Assembly (NCBI GenBank): GCA_002869855.2
Contig: NEWQ02000016.1
Location: 24,957 to 79,702, forward strand
DNA from: Nitrospira sp. CG24D
GTDB lineage: Bacteria > Nitrospirota > Nitrospiria > Nitrospirales > Nitrospiraceae
Direction of reading: 5' to 3'
Length of the DNA stretch: 54,746 nt
This document shows, in pieces, positions 33,580 through 42,697 of the stretch; positions within the stretch are counted from its first letter, which is position 1, and every line of letters begins with the position of its first letter. Under the pieces are notes generated by a model, which saw nothing but the letters and a program-made list of their open reading frames with translations, made no database searches and was not told where the DNA came from. The position numbers and the translations under genes are program-made.

Positions 33580-33672
33580 TTGGGGCTTTTAGGGAAAAGT
33601 TTCGTGCTGTGGATGCTTGGAGTGCCAGCCGGCATTCTTTTGGTGCTGTGGCTCGTAGGCGTGCTCCGGTAA
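33580..33672 (+). CDS. 30-residue hydrophobic microprotein, paralogue of 48835
   Basis: TTG 33580, 4 bp after the DUF3015 stop, encodes MGLLGKSFVLWMLGVPAGIL ending LVLWLVGVLR. It aligns with the 27-residue product of 48835 (GKAFILWLLGVPFTLLVILW, ending LFGVLR): GK.F.LW.LGVP....L.LWL.GVLR is conserved. One membrane helix with basic C-terminus. The conserved pair makes a real gene likely despite its size and weak start. Function unknown. Confidence 0.6.
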   Translation: MGLLGKSFVLWMLGVPAGILLVLWLVGVLR

Positions 33673-33740
33673 GGAGCGTGACTGCACGGCGTATCGGGTC
33701 TGTTAGTGATGTTATTAACTGTGTTCTGGAGGAGGATACC

Positions 33741-34127
33741 ATGTTGGTTCTTAGATTGTTCATTGTGGGTGGAGTGATGGCGGTCGGCGCATTCACTGTC
33801 CAGGCTGCGGACCTGGAAATGAAAGTGATCGATAAGAATTGCACGATCGAAATATTCGATGACACGAAATACGATGCCGACGATCCGCACTTGCTCATTC
33901 AGGGGCCGAAGGAGTTCGCCTCGTTGAAAGATGTGAGCGGCCGGAACTGGAACAACGACATTCAGAGCGTCATTGTCGGTTCGAATGCTTCGGTCCATGC
34001 GTTTAAGGACAAGGATTTCCGTGGGACGGAGATTGCCTTTGCGCCGGGCCAACGTGTGCCGGATCTGTCCAAGCTCGATATGTCCAACGACATCGAGTCG
34101 ATGAAGGTGACCTGCGGGACGAACTGA
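33741..34127 (+). CDS. Exported beta/gamma-crystallin-like protein
   Basis: 128 residues, ATG 33741 after GGAGGAGGATACC. A signal peptide (LRLFIVGGVMAVGAFTVQA) is followed by a crystallin-type domain: ITIEIFDDTKYDADDPHLLI-like strands, NWNNDIQSVIVGSNASVHAF and KDKDFRGTEIAFAPGQRVPD, with the N/D-x-x-S calcium-site pattern NNDIQS and SNDIES. Bacterial members bind calcium in the periplasm or outside the cell. Function here unknown. Transcription unit unclear; no palindrome upstream. Confidence 0.8.
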   Translation: MLVLRLFIVGGVMAVGAFTVQAADLEMKVIDKNCTIEIFDDTKYDADDPHLLIQGPKEFASLKDVSGRNWNNDIQSVIVGSNASVHAFKDKDFRGTEIAFAPGQRVPDLSKLDMSNDIESMKVTCGTN

Positions 34128-34476
34128 CGAAGGCTATCGTTCCGAGCGAATGAGATGGTTCTAAGTCGACGGCGAATCGGGATGTCTCATGCCCGTCCGG
34201 CCGGTTCTAAGGGACTGGCCGGAACGTGCCGTGCCTGAGTGGTAACAGTCGCCGGTAGACCCCGTAGAGGAGCGTAGGCGAGAGACGGTCGGTTCGAAGA
34301 GCAGCCGGGACCGGCTAGTCGATATGCCCCGAATCAGAATGGAATCCCATTCTTTGAATGGCCTGCAAGACTTCAGGTTTAGTCAGACATTGATGAAGGC
34401 GGGATGAATTCATGTGCATAGGGAGTTGTCTCGCGCGGCAAATACGAAGACGAGTACTCTGCCCAGGAGGTTTGTT
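34128..34476 (+). other. Intergenic 349 bp with possible hairpin
   Basis: No convincing ORF. An imperfect GC-rich hairpin around 34196-34222 (CCGGCCGGTTC with GACTGGCCGG) might end the crystallin transcript. The last 60 bp lead into the ribosome site of the MlaC-like gene. No Crp/Fnr-type palindrome was found here. Confidence 0.3.
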
Positions 34477-35211
34477 ATGCACACACATGTAACTGTATGG
34501 ATCATAGTTCTCGGGCTGGCAACCGTCACCACCGGATGCGCCTCGCTGGAGTCCTCCGGCGGCAGCAGGATGATTGATAGGTCGGACCATCAACGGCTGA
34601 AAGGCTCCTCGCCGATTGTCGTCAATGTGGATAGCGGCGCACTCGTCGCGCCATCCGGCTACTCCCCCACGGAGTCGGTGAAACATACGATCAACGATGT
34701 GCTCTGGATCCTAGGGAATGAGGCGCTGAAGCAACCGGGCCGGTCTGCTGAACGCCGCCAGGAAATTGAACAAGTCCTTAGACGTCGCGTCAGCTATGCG
34801 CACATGGCCCAGCAGGCTTTGGGGATCCCGTGGGCGAAGCTCAGTGACGTGGAGCGGCAGGAGTTTGTGAGCCTGTTCGTGGCGTTGCTGCGGGATACGG
34901 TGGCCAACCAGATCGACCAGTATTATGACGAGCAGGTCTTCTATCTGGTTGAACGACGTGACGGCAACTTTGCCGAGGTCTGGACTAACTTGATCGGCCC
35001 CAAGGTTGATACCTTGTTGGAATTCCGGTTAGAGAACCACTCTGGGGAGTGGCTTGTATACGACGTGAATGTCGATCATGCGAGCATGGTCAGCAACTAT
35101 CGTTCGCAGTTTACCTGCATTGTCCGTGATCTGTCCTATGCCGGTCTCGTGGAAAAGATGAAAAAGAGTGGGAGTCTCGTGAAAACGTTTGAAACGATCG
35201 CCTCGCGATAG
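34477..35211 (+). CDS. MlaC/Ttg2D-like lipoprotein
   Basis: 244 residues, ATG 34477 after AGGAGGTTTGTT. The lipobox is VTTGC. The mature part fits the MlaC fold: TINDVLWILGNEALKQPGRS, RRQEIEQVLRRRVSYAHMAQ, DVERQEFVSLFVALLRDTVA and LLEFRLENHSGEWLVYDVNV (the WLVYDV motif). MlaC carries phospholipids between outer and inner membranes. No mlaD/E/F partners are adjacent, so this may be a stand-alone paralogue. MlaC is normally soluble; the lipid anchor is unusual. Confidence 0.8.
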   Translation: MHTHVTVWIIVLGLATVTTGCASLESSGGSRMIDRSDHQRLKGSSPIVVNVDSGALVAPSGYSPTESVKHTINDVLWILGNEALKQPGRSAERRQEIEQVLRRRVSYAHMAQQALGIPWAKLSDVERQEFVSLFVALLRDTVANQIDQYYDEQVFYLVERRDGNFAEVWTNLIGPKVDTLLEFRLENHSGEWLVYDVNVDHASMVSNYRSQFTCIVRDLSYAGLVEKMKKSGSLVKTFETIASR

Positions 35212-35370
35212 AGCGGTCGCCTAGGTCTGTTCACCGGACGAGGCTGTTGCGTGTCTCGCAGGGTTGAGACGGTGGAAAGTCGGCGCGTCCCTGTGGCACC
35301 CTCTGGAACACAGGGGGGAGTTGGCCCTCCCGTCGCATTCTGTTCGGTTGGGAAACGTTGAGTCGAACCT

Positions 35371-36657
35371 ATGCAGTGGTTTGCGGCGGTCGTCGGTCTC
35401 CTTGTGTCTTGCTCCCTGGGGTGCAGCACTCCGTCTATCTCTCATGGTCCTCACTTTGAGACGCCACGCGCCGCGATCATTGTAGTTACCGGCTACTACG
35501 GGACCAAGCTCGCGCGTGTCGACAATGGAGACCTTCTCTGGGTCACCGCATCGCAAGCTCTCGGCGGCTCGCAATCTCTGATTCTCCCGTTGCCCGATCT
35601 GGGGTTCGACGGAGTTGCCGTTCGACCGAGCGGGATTCTGGATGAAGTCAGCGTGATCCCCTGGCTCTATTCGGTCGAGCTGTATAGGCCGCTTCTTGAC
35701 CAGTTGCATGAGTTCCGGGACGGGTACGTCTCGATCACTTCATTGAACTACGATTGGCGTCTGGACCTCACGGATGCTGTTCGCATGTTGAGCGACGAAG
35801 TCCGGCGTCTGAGATCCTCGGGGCACCGGCACATTGCGATCGTCGCCCATAGCATGGGCGGATTAATCGTCAGTTATTATCTTCGCTACGGCGCGCAAGA
35901 CATGGACGCGGCCGTGGAAACCTGGGAAGGCGCCGAGCAAGTTGACCAGGTGGTGATGGCTGGTGTCCCCTTTCAAGGATCGATGTGGTCCTTTCGCAAT
36001 ATGCAATACGGCAAGCGGATTGGTCTCAACCGTTCGCTCTTGGGCCAACAGGCGATGGCGTCTTTTCCCGCTTCCTACTTTACATTGCCTGTATTGGAAG
36101 AGGATGTGCTGCTGACTGCTGCGAAGCAGCCAATCAGGGGAATGATCCATTCGACGATTCACTGGCGTGAACAGGGATGGGGATTACTGAGGGACGCACA
36201 GTCGGCGTCCACCCACATTGTCGCGAAGCGCGAGGCCTATACTGCCTACTGGCTGAATCGATCACAACGATTCTTCAATCTGCTCCATGCTCCTTCCACC
36301 GTGCCAAACAATCGACCGATTCCGGTGCTCTATCTCTTTGCCGATGGGCGGCCGACGCTTGCCGGCGGAGTCTGGATACCGGAGGAGACCGGACGGCAGC
36401 AGGGTAATGTGGTGTTTGATAAGGACCAATTCCACACGCGCCTTCCCCAGCTAGTCCCGGACCTCGTGCAGGCAGATGGCGATGGGACAGTCACCGTCCG
36501 ATCTGCGCTACTGCCATCGGTCTACGAGAAGGCCTTTCATGTCACCACTCGGCGCTTGCAGGTGGAACATATGGAGTTGGTGACTGGCCGGGAAGGCCGA
36601 TGCCAGATTGCCGGATTTTTGGAGGCGAAGCTCAAAGAGGTCTGTACCCCCAAGTAG
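35371..36657 (+). CDS. LCAT-like alpha/beta hydrolase lipoprotein
   Basis: 428 residues. An N-terminal signal has two possible lipobox cysteines (LVSC and SLGC). The alpha/beta-hydrolase nucleophile is Ser161 in HIAIVAHSMGGLIVSYYLRY; Asp in VQADGDGTVTV and His in VEHMELV complete the lecithin:cholesterol acyltransferase-type triad. The start segment RAAIIVVTGYYGTKLARVDN carries the family's oxyanion region. Probably an envelope phospholipase or acyltransferase. It follows the MlaC-like lipid carrier gene, which fits lipid handling at the envelope, by 160 bp. Confidence 0.82.
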   Translation: MQWFAAVVGLLVSCSLGCSTPSISHGPHFETPRAAIIVVTGYYGTKLARVDNGDLLWVTASQALGGSQSLILPLPDLGFDGVAVRPSGILDEVSVIPWLYSVELYRPLLDQLHEFRDGYVSITSLNYDWRLDLTDAVRMLSDEVRRLRSSGHRHIAIVAHSMGGLIVSYYLRYGAQDMDAAVETWEGAEQVDQVVMAGVPFQGSMWSFRNMQYGKRIGLNRSLLGQQAMASFPASYFTLPVLEEDVLLTAAKQPIRGMIHSTIHWREQGWGLLRDAQSASTHIVAKREAYTAYWLNRSQRFFNLLHAPSTVPNNRPIPVLYLFADGRPTLAGGVWIPEETGRQQGNVVFDKDQFHTRLPQLVPDLVQADGDGTVTVRSALLPSVYEKAFHVTTRRLQVEHMELVTGREGRCQIAGFLEAKLKEVCTPK

Positions 36658-36774
36658 CAGTTTGGTGCAGCGCTCCTTCGCTTTGTCCGAGGAGGATCCT
36701 GTTCCGATCGTTGAGCTTTCTTCCGCTTGCCGCATCGCGGCGAGTACCTGCGCTACAGTCAGTCTCCCCTTATG

Positions 36775-36817
36775 TGAGCAATTGTGACCAGCCGCTCCCT
36801 CTCCAAACGAATAGTCT
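36775..36817 (+). promoter_or_regulatory. Class II Crp/Fnr-type promoter before 36854
   Basis: TGAGCAATTGTGACCAG (36775-36791), exact consensus, with TAGTCT at 36812-36817 at the fixed spacing. The transcript would start near 36824, 30 nt before the ATG at 36854, leaving room only for the AAGGAG site. Confidence 0.7.
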
Positions 36818-36853
36818 CAACCCCACACGTTACTTACATCAAGGAGAAGCACG

Positions 36854-37771
36854 ATGCGTAAAACAATGGGTTTTGGTTCGCTGGCATTCAGTCTCATGTT
36901 CCTCACATCCGGTGGGTATGCGGCCGACGTGGCCCCACCACCACACGTCACACATATGAAGGTCAGTGGGGTTGTCTCCAAGGTGCAATCAGGGTTAACC
37001 ACCATTAAAACCTCCTGGGGGTCGATGACCATTGCCTCGAATGTCGCGCCCAAGCATCTTGAGGTTGGGGAAGAAGTGGACATGCAGGTCAGCGGAAACA
37101 ACGCCGTCATCGATGTCCATCGAAAAGGAGACCCTGCGCATGCCCATCGGTACGTGTCGGGCAATCTGGCTTACACCTCGTCAGATCGCAAAGAAATCAA
37201 GCTCTGGACCCCGGAGGGGGAAAAGATGATTGACGTGCAGGCCGGACGATCGAAGATGTCGTCACTTGAAGAAGGGGCGCCCGTGACGGTCGAACTGAAC
37301 GAGGCCGGGAAGATGATCGATATCCATCGCTTCGCCATGGAGATGAATTTCGACGAGCGCCCACGCGCCATGCCGGGAAATGTCATTCAAGTGAATGGCA
37401 CGGTGACGAAGATCCAGTCCGGCCTGATCTATATCAAGACGCCTGCCGGGCAATCCACCATAAGTGCGAATACCGCTCCTGCCGACGCGGCGGTGGGTGA
37501 TGAGGTGTCGCTCTGGATCAATGACGAGAATATGGTGATTGACCATCACGGAAAAGAGAAGCACAAGCAAGGTATGCACCGTCTGATTTACGGCAAACTG
37601 ATTTATACCGGGACCACCAAGAATCAGATCAAGCTGTCCACACCGGAAGGCGAGAAGCTGTTCCCGCTGGAGCGGATGGAGGTCAAGACGAAGCCGATCC
37701 CGGAAGGTTCCAACATCGTTGTGGAGTTGAACGAAGAGGGGACGGTGATCGATCTGCGGAAGGTGCAGTGA
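36854..37771 (+). CDS. Exported protein with two tandem ~90-residue domains
   Basis: 305 residues, ATG 36854 after AAGGAGAAGCACG. A signal peptide (LAFSLMFLTSGGYAA) precedes two similar units: SGVVSKVQSGLTTIKTSWGS ... KLWTPEGEKMIDVQ and NGTVTKIQSGLIYIKTPAGQ ... KLSTPEGEKLFPLE. Each unit ends in a VELNE.G..ID.. strand. The fold looks like a small beta barrel; the same style recurs in the proteins at 44799 and 50058. Periplasmic, function unknown. Expressed from the class II promoter at 36775. Confidence 0.75.
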   Translation: MRKTMGFGSLAFSLMFLTSGGYAADVAPPPHVTHMKVSGVVSKVQSGLTTIKTSWGSMTIASNVAPKHLEVGEEVDMQVSGNNAVIDVHRKGDPAHAHRYVSGNLAYTSSDRKEIKLWTPEGEKMIDVQAGRSKMSSLEEGAPVTVELNEAGKMIDIHRFAMEMNFDERPRAMPGNVIQVNGTVTKIQSGLIYIKTPAGQSTISANTAPADAAVGDEVSLWINDENMVIDHHGKEKHKQGMHRLIYGKLIYTGTTKNQIKLSTPEGEKLFPLERMEVKTKPIPEGSNIVVELNEEGTVIDLRKVQ

Positions 37772-37892
37772 TCACATCAAGGCATTAGGTGTAGCGGTGA
37801 TGCCGGAGTCAGCACGTACTTAAGTGATGGCTCCGGCGCACGGCCGGGTAGGCAAAACAGTGCGTGTGTAATTGCGACAAGGAGCGCAGCTA

Positions 37893-38129
37893 ATGGATAA
37901 GCCAATCATTGCAGCTAAAGAACCGGCCGTGGTCACGCTGGAGCCGGGCACCTACCACTGGTGTCAATGCGGCCGCTCAAAGACGCAACCGTTTTGTGAC
38001 GGATCCCACGCCGGGACGGTGTTCAGCCCAGTCGAGTTTTCGATGACGGAGAAGAAACAAGTTGCCCTGTGTCAGTGCAAGCAGACGCAGACGCCACCAT
38101 TCTGTGACGGCACGCATAAGACGCTCTGA
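37893..38129 (+). CDS. Tandem CDGSH iron-sulphur protein
   Basis: 78 residues, ATG 37893 after AAGGAGCGCAGCTA. Two CDGSH-type [2Fe-2S] motifs: CQCGRSKTQPFCDGSH and CQCKQTQTPPFCDGTH, each with three Cys and one His as cluster ligands. Such small tandem CDGSH proteins are thought to act in electron transfer or redox signalling in bacteria. Cytoplasmic; no neighbour explains its partner. Confidence 0.9.
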   Translation: MDKPIIAAKEPAVVTLEPGTYHWCQCGRSKTQPFCDGSHAGTVFSPVEFSMTEKKQVALCQCKQTQTPPFCDGTHKTL

Positions 38130-38617
38130 GTCTTTCGCTGTAAGTGAAAGCTCGTGTCATCTTCGTGGCGCATCTAGCATCACGGGTTCCTGGCGGCTGT
38201 GGCTCACGTGTCTTCACGGAGGCGGTTTAGATTGCGTTCATGCCGTACGCATCTGAGTCAGTCTCTATCTCACGACGGCGTTCGTTCTTAAGAAATAGCG
38301 TGCCCCGACATCGGCCGGTTTGACCCGTCGATGCTCTTGTTGAGTATGTGTGGCGCTCTTACCCTCATATTCCTCTCGCGATATTCAAAACGCACACCAT
38401 CTTATGTGATCACTCCCGGGCCTTGAGGAAGCGATCTGCGGATTCGCGTCACGGTCGATCTCGAGACAATGTCCGGATCTGAAGTCGGCTCGTGTGACCA
38501 CTCAGAGTTTGTGAGCGAGCTATACCTCACCTTTCCCATGGAGTGTTTCGATAGCTGTCCGCCTGGTCACCCAATATCGCCATTGTGGATCAACCCGTCT
38601 CTCGTCCTGCAGTTCCG
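38130..38617. other. Non-coding gap left of the IS element
   Basis: No convincing gene in either strand. CTTTC/GAAAG with a short flanking GAG/CTC (near 38130-38150) could be a weak terminator for the CDGSH gene. Before the IS inserted, this sequence was joined through CTAG to the operator-containing sequence at 40158 onwards. Confidence 0.35.
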
Positions 38618-38621
38618 CTAG

Positions 38622-40153
38622 GAGCCTGTCCGAGTAATCCCGCATTTTTGTGTGGACAGACGCATGGCACTATGGTTTTTAGGGCGCATGAGCAAACTAT
38701 TTAAAACGTGGTCCGTCGATCAGCTGATGTTGTTGCCCCCCTCGATTCAAGAACTGGTGCCGGCAGGGCATCTGGCCCACTTCGTCCGGGACACGGTCCG
38801 GGATTCGCTGGACCTCTCCGCGATCCTGAAGACCTATACGGAGGAGCGCGGCTTCCCGCCGTACCACCCGATCATGATGACGGCGCTGTTGTTGTATGCG
38901 TACTGCCAAGGGCTCTACGCGTCGCGGCGGATTGCGAAGGCCTGCGAGGAGCGAGTGGACTTCATGGCGCTGACCGCGCTGCAGCGCCCGGACTTTCGCA
39001 CGATCAGCGATTTTCGGAAGCGGCATCTGACGGCGCTGGGCGGGCTGTTCACGCAAGTGCTCAAGCTGTGTCAGGCCGCGGGGTTGGTGCAGCTGGGGCA
39101 TGTGGCCCTCGACGGCACCAAGCTCAAGGCCAACGCCTCGAAGCACAAGGCGATGAGCTATGGCCGCATGCAGAAGACTGAAGCCGAGTTGGCGGCGACG
39201 GTGCAGGGATGGCTGCAGAAGGCGGAGACGCTCGATGCGCGAGAGGATGCCGAGGTGGGGCGGGACCGTCGAGGCGACGAACTGCCAACGTGGGTGGCCG
39301 ACAAACAGGCGCGGCTGGACAAGATCCGGCAGGCCAAAGCGGCGCTGGAAGCCGACGCGAAGGCGGAGGCCACACACCCGTCCCCCGTGGCGGCTTCGCC
39401 CCAGCGGGGCCGACCGCCGACCCGGCCACCCGGCGTTCCACACGAGAAGGCGCAGCGTAATTTTACGGATCCCGAGAGTCGGATCATGAAGACCGCGGAG
39501 GGTGTTGTGCAAGGGTACAACGCGCAGGCTGCCGTGGATGCCGCCAGTCAGATTATCGTGGCCCAGCACGTGACCCCTGCGCCCAATGACCAGCAGCAAC
39601 TCGTGTCCCTGCTGGCGCAGATCAAGGCGAACACCGGGCGACAGGCTCGCGAGGTATCGGCCGATGCCGGCTACTGCTCGGAAGCCAATCTGCGGGAATT
39701 GCGGCGGCGGCATATCTCGGGCTACGTGGCCACCGGCCGGCAACACCATGGACAGGCCGCGGCCACCGGACATTGTCCGGCCCCAGCTGGGGCTCGTACC
39801 CGGGCCATGCGCCTGAAGCTCCGGCGCGGCGGCTATCGGAGTCGGTATCGATTGCGCAAGCAGACGGTGGAGCCCGTCTTCGGACAGATCAAACAGGCTC
39901 GCGGATTTCGGCAAGTGTTGTTGCGCGGGCTCTCGAACGTGGCGCAGGAGTGGAGCCTGGTGTGTCTGGCCCACAACTTCTTGAAGTTGGCGAAGGCGCT
40001 CGCCTGAGGGGGGCGCCACGGCCCGACCGTGTCGGCATGTCATCTGGGTTCTCCTCGTCTCTTGGCTCTCACGGACTCCCCCCGCTACGAAATCGGCTAG
40101 TCCATCAGAAGGCCGCCGTCAATCGCAGCTCAGACAATTACTCGGACAGGCTC
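38622..40153 (+). mobile_element. IS1182-family insertion sequence, apparently intact
   Basis: The 1532-bp element is bounded by 17-bp perfect inverted repeats GAGCCTGTCCGAGTAAT (38622-38638; complement at 40137-40153) and flanked on both sides by CTAG (38618-38621 and 40154-40157), a 4-bp target duplication. It carries one uninterrupted transposase gene. The perfect ends and duplication indicate a recent insertion. Its right end is 17 bp upstream of the Crp/Fnr-type operator at 40171. Confidence 0.92.
38688..40007 (+). CDS. IS1182-family transposase
   Basis: 439 residues from ATG 38688 (ATG 38676 and an earlier start at 38652 are in the same frame). N-terminal DUF772-type region (LPPSIQELVPAGHLAHFVRD and RGFPPYHPIMMTALLLYAYC), then the DDE catalytic part: first Asp in VALDGTKLKANASKHKAMSY, second in EVSADAGYCSEANLRELRRR, and Glu in KQTVEPVFGQIKQARGFRQV. 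No frameshift is seen. A 448-residue antisense frame is a GC-driven shadow. Confidence 0.92.
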   Translation: MSKLFKTWSVDQLMLLPPSIQELVPAGHLAHFVRDTVRDSLDLSAILKTYTEERGFPPYHPIMMTALLLYAYCQGLYASRRIAKACEERVDFMALTALQRPDFRTISDFRKRHLTALGGLFTQVLKLCQAAGLVQLGHVALDGTKLKANASKHKAMSYGRMQKTEAELAATVQGWLQKAETLDAREDAEVGRDRRGDELPTWVADKQARLDKIRQAKAALEADAKAEATHPSPVAASPQRGRPPTRPPGVPHEKAQRNFTDPESRIMKTAEGVVQGYNAQAAVDAASQIIVAQHVTPAPNDQQQLVSLLAQIKANTGRQAREVSADAGYCSEANLRELRRRHISGYVATGRQHHGQAAATGHCPAPAGARTRAMRLKLRRGGYRSRYRLRKQTVEPVFGQIKQARGFRQVLLRGLSNVAQEWSLVCLAHNFLKLAKALA

Positions 40154-40170
40154 CTAGGGAGATGCCTAGG

Positions 40171-40213
40171 TGAGCAAATATGATCAGACTGGTATTCGTC
40201 ATTTCTACATACT
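40171..40213 (+). promoter_or_regulatory. Class II Crp/Fnr-type promoter next to the IS element
   Basis: TGAGCAAATATGATCAG (40171-40187) with CATACT at 40208-40213, fixed spacing. The transcript would begin near 40220 with a leader of about 260 nt before ATG 40482. The frame is open from 40269, but I see no good earlier start. Confidence 0.65.
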
Positions 40214-40481
40214 GCGGTTGAGACGTGTGATGAGTTCGATGTGAAGAGACGACTCGACGTATTGCTTTTTGCGGGTGCTGGATTCGCACTGGGGAGCTTG
40301 TGTTCAGGATCATGACGATCACGGAGGACCAGATATTGTGAGTTACCGCAACCAAGTATTTAAGAATATAGAAGGACAGTGGGCGTCTGTCTCCGCGCGC
40401 ACGCTGCAATTGAGGCGGGTCGAGGAGACGACAATTGCGAAGCCACTCATCTGCGCGGCGAAGAACGCCGAAGGAGGACAT

Positions 40482-40712
40482 ATGCTCTGTCAACGTTGCA
40501 GGGGATTGCTTGTGCGAGTGACCTTCGACGATCTGAGCGAGGAAATAGGCCGGGTGAGTCCGGCCACACGCTGTGTGAATTGCGGGTGCATTGAGGACGA
40601 GATTGTCCTTGCCAATCGCCTTCGCCCACCCATGCCAAACCGGTCGGAGCCCAGAGGGATGTTGAAAAAGAGCGGACTCATGCTCACGAAGACATATGCC
40701 CGCGCCTCATAA
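40482..40712 (+). CDS. Small zinc-ribbon protein
   Basis: 76 residues, ATG 40482 after GAAGGAGGACAT. CQRC at residues 3-6 and CVNC about 28 residues later form a zinc ribbon, with a Pro/Arg/Lys-rich tail. Same layout as the protein at 10346. Probably a nucleic-acid or protein-binding adaptor; function unknown. Downstream of the class II promoter at 40171. Confidence 0.65.
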   Translation: MLCQRCRGLLVRVTFDDLSEEIGRVSPATRCVNCGCIEDEIVLANRLRPPMPNRSEPRGMLKKSGLMLTKTYARAS

Positions 40713-40856
40713 GTCGGGGATGCACACGCACTATTACAGAGAGACTGAGGGGCGTAAGGCTACACTCGCTGGTTGTCCATCCTGGTCCGTGCGCAATCAT
40801 CCGGCGTCGAAGCCTACGAACTTCTTGTTTTCTCCAGCCAGGCAAGGAGGCCTCCA

Positions 40857-41477
40857 ATGATGAACAACGGAATCGTGCTGGGAGATGTTTCGGAGTCAAC
40901 TGCCCCGCGCGTGCCGGGCTTGTCCGGTATTGAGCCATTCGTGTCGGCGGACGGCAGGGGGACGAGTCCCGGTATCCTGATTTATTCACACAGTCGTAAA
41001 TTGCTCCACATGAATCGTCGAGCGATGGAGCTGACCGGTCATCTCGATCGGACGGATGCCGAGCCGATTAACAAGCTGCGCTCGGCGTCAGTGCATGAAC
41101 TCAGGCAAAACATCCAGGAGACGCTCGATCATCGGAGGCTGACCAATATCTCCGAACTCTTCGAGCTAAGGCGTTTCCTGTTTGAGGCCGGACGCACAAT
41201 ACAGGTCCGCGGGTTCGGGTTGGCGGGCCGGTATTCTGATGCGGACTCGCGAATTGTGATCGTATTGGAGGAGATCGAACCTTCACAGAAACCGCAATGG
41301 GTCCAGGCTTCGGCTCCGGCGCCCTTTCCTTCGACCTCGGGCGTCACAGCCGTGGATTCTACGCACCAGCGGCCACCAAGTGCGGCGACCCTTGCGCAAG
41401 AAGACAGCCAGTCCGGACGGATGCCATCCCTGGACCGGATGCGGCAAGTCAGAATGTCTGAAAGGAGCTTGCAATGA
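40857..41477 (+). CDS. PAS-like domain protein
   Basis: 206 residues, ATG 40857 after GCAAGGAGGCCTCCA. Residues about 35-140 look like a PAS domain (GILIYSHSRKLLHMNRRAME, ELFELRRFLFEAGRTIQVRG and DSRIVIVLEEIEP), without kinase or output domain. The C-terminal 60 residues are Ser/Pro/Thr-rich. Its stop overlaps the start of the following receiver gene (ATGA), so it probably works with it as a split sensor-receiver pair. Confidence 0.68.
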   Translation: MMNNGIVLGDVSESTAPRVPGLSGIEPFVSADGRGTSPGILIYSHSRKLLHMNRRAMELTGHLDRTDAEPINKLRSASVHELRQNIQETLDHRRLTNISELFELRRFLFEAGRTIQVRGFGLAGRYSDADSRIVIVLEEIEPSQKPQWVQASAPAPFPSTSGVTAVDSTHQRPPSAATLAQEDSQSGRMPSLDRMRQVRMSERSLQ

Positions 41478-41860
41478 CGAGAAAACACATACTCGTGGTC
41501 GACGACGATGCCGCCCTTCGGAGCGTGCTGACGATGCGGCTGGAGTACAGCGGGCACACCGTAGAAGCGGCCGAGACCGGCCTCGACGCGCTGAACAGAT
41601 TAGCCTACGCGGACTCTGTGCACGCGGACTATGACGTGGTGCTGCTCGATTATATGATGCCAGGGATCACCGGCTTGATGGTCTTGAACCATATGCACCT
41701 GCGCTATCCCGATGTTCCCGTAGTCATGATGACCGGTCATGCGGGCGGGCAGATCGCCGACCAGGCTCTCGCGGGTGGCGCGCGTGTTTGTCTGACCAAA
41801 CCATTCGACTCGGTGGAGTTGGAGCAGGCGCTGCGTTGTTGTGCCGGAATTGCAGCCTAA
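41474..41860 (+). CDS. Stand-alone response-regulator receiver (CheY-like)
   Basis: 128 residues: ILVVDDDAALRSVLTMRLEY with the acidic pair, phosphoacceptor Asp in VVLLDYMMPGITGLMVLNHM, Thr in VVMMTGHAG and Lys in CLTKPFDSVELEQAL. No output domain. Translationally coupled to the PAS-like gene. No histidine kinase is adjacent; the kinase at 17013 already has a NarL-type partner. Confidence 0.9.
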   Translation: MTRKHILVVDDDAALRSVLTMRLEYSGHTVEAAETGLDALNRLAYADSVHADYDVVLLDYMMPGITGLMVLNHMHLRYPDVPVVMMTGHAGGQIADQALAGGARVCLTKPFDSVELEQALRCCAGIAA

Positions 41861-42032
41861 GTGAGGAGGGACCGTTCCCCAGTGGGCGGGTCCGCGCACG
41901 CATGCTGCTACAAAACTCCCTGCTGTTTTCGAGCGGATATCGCTCCAACATGTGATCTGTGATCAAGCGTTAGTATTCTGCAGGTGTTGAGGTTGGTTGT
42001 TCGTGAAGGTGGTTTTTCTCAGGAGGAGTGAT

Positions 42033-42440
42033 ATGAATACGCACATCCATGTCAGCGGGCTGTCGTTCTTTTGTACCGACGATGAGCTGCGGCAATCCTT
42101 TATTCCCTTTGGAGCGGTAGTCCTGGCGCAGGTGCTCCGGGATGATAACGGCCACTCTCTCGGTGTCGGGATCGTGCATATGGCCAGCGTTGAAGATGTC
42201 GATCGGGTCTTCGATGCGCATCAGCGTTTTGAAGTCGCCGGTTCGCGGGTGAATCTCTGGGAACCGGCAGACGGGCCGGGGTCCTCAGCAGAGCAGATCG
42301 GGGTTTATGGTTTGCGAGCGACAGGGACGGCACAGACGGGCCCTGACGTCGTCCATGGCAAGCTCCATAAAGCAGTGCAATTCCTGGCTGAGTATTTGAG
42401 GAAACACAGGCGGCATCCTGCCCTTCATCACGTGGTGTAG
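42033..42440 (+). CDS. RRM-domain RNA-binding protein
   Basis: 135 residues, ATG 42033 after CAGGAGGAGTGAT. RNP2-like HIHVSGLSFFCTDDELRQSF and RNP1-like HSLGVGIVHMASVEDV; the aromatic residues usual in RNP1 are partly replaced. The C-terminal 50 residues (DVVHGKLHKAVQFLAEYLRK) are helical and basic. Unlike the RRM protein at 7746 it has no glycine-rich tail. A near-match to the operator upstream (near 41950) failed the spacing test. Confidence 0.75.
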   Translation: MNTHIHVSGLSFFCTDDELRQSFIPFGAVVLAQVLRDDNGHSLGVGIVHMASVEDVDRVFDAHQRFEVAGSRVNLWEPADGPGSSAEQIGVYGLRATGTAQTGPDVVHGKLHKAVQFLAEYLRKHRRHPALHHVV

Positions 42441-42697
42441 TGTGAGTGTCGGTAGATCGTTCGTTATGCCCGTATCGGCTTGTTTGGTTTCCCGGCATCG
42501 GTGGCCTTCGTCTGCGTCGAACCTGCAAATCCGGATGGTCGTAGCGACTCTGGGTAAGCAGTGCGCTTCGATCTCGCATTGTTCCAGCTGTGTATCGTCC
42601 TTCACGACGAGTGCCGCGCTCCCTTTGTGCTGCCGATGGCCCCGGTTCCCACCGGCGACTGGTAGCTGCTCTCCTCTCCGTTTCAAATTGTTCCCAT

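Noticed and set aside
35228..35245. CTGTTCACC on the minus strand
   Set aside because: Second half-site does not match and no minus-strand gene starts nearby.
38697..40043. 448-residue minus-strand frame over the transposase
   Set aside because: Antisense shadow of a GC-rich transposase; low-complexity composition, no ribosome site, while the plus strand has clear DDE motifs.
41945..41990. Possible operator upstream of the RRM gene at 42033 (TGTGATCTGTGATCA)
   Set aside because: Only the right half-site matches, and the hexamer at the fixed distance is TTGAGG, not a -10.
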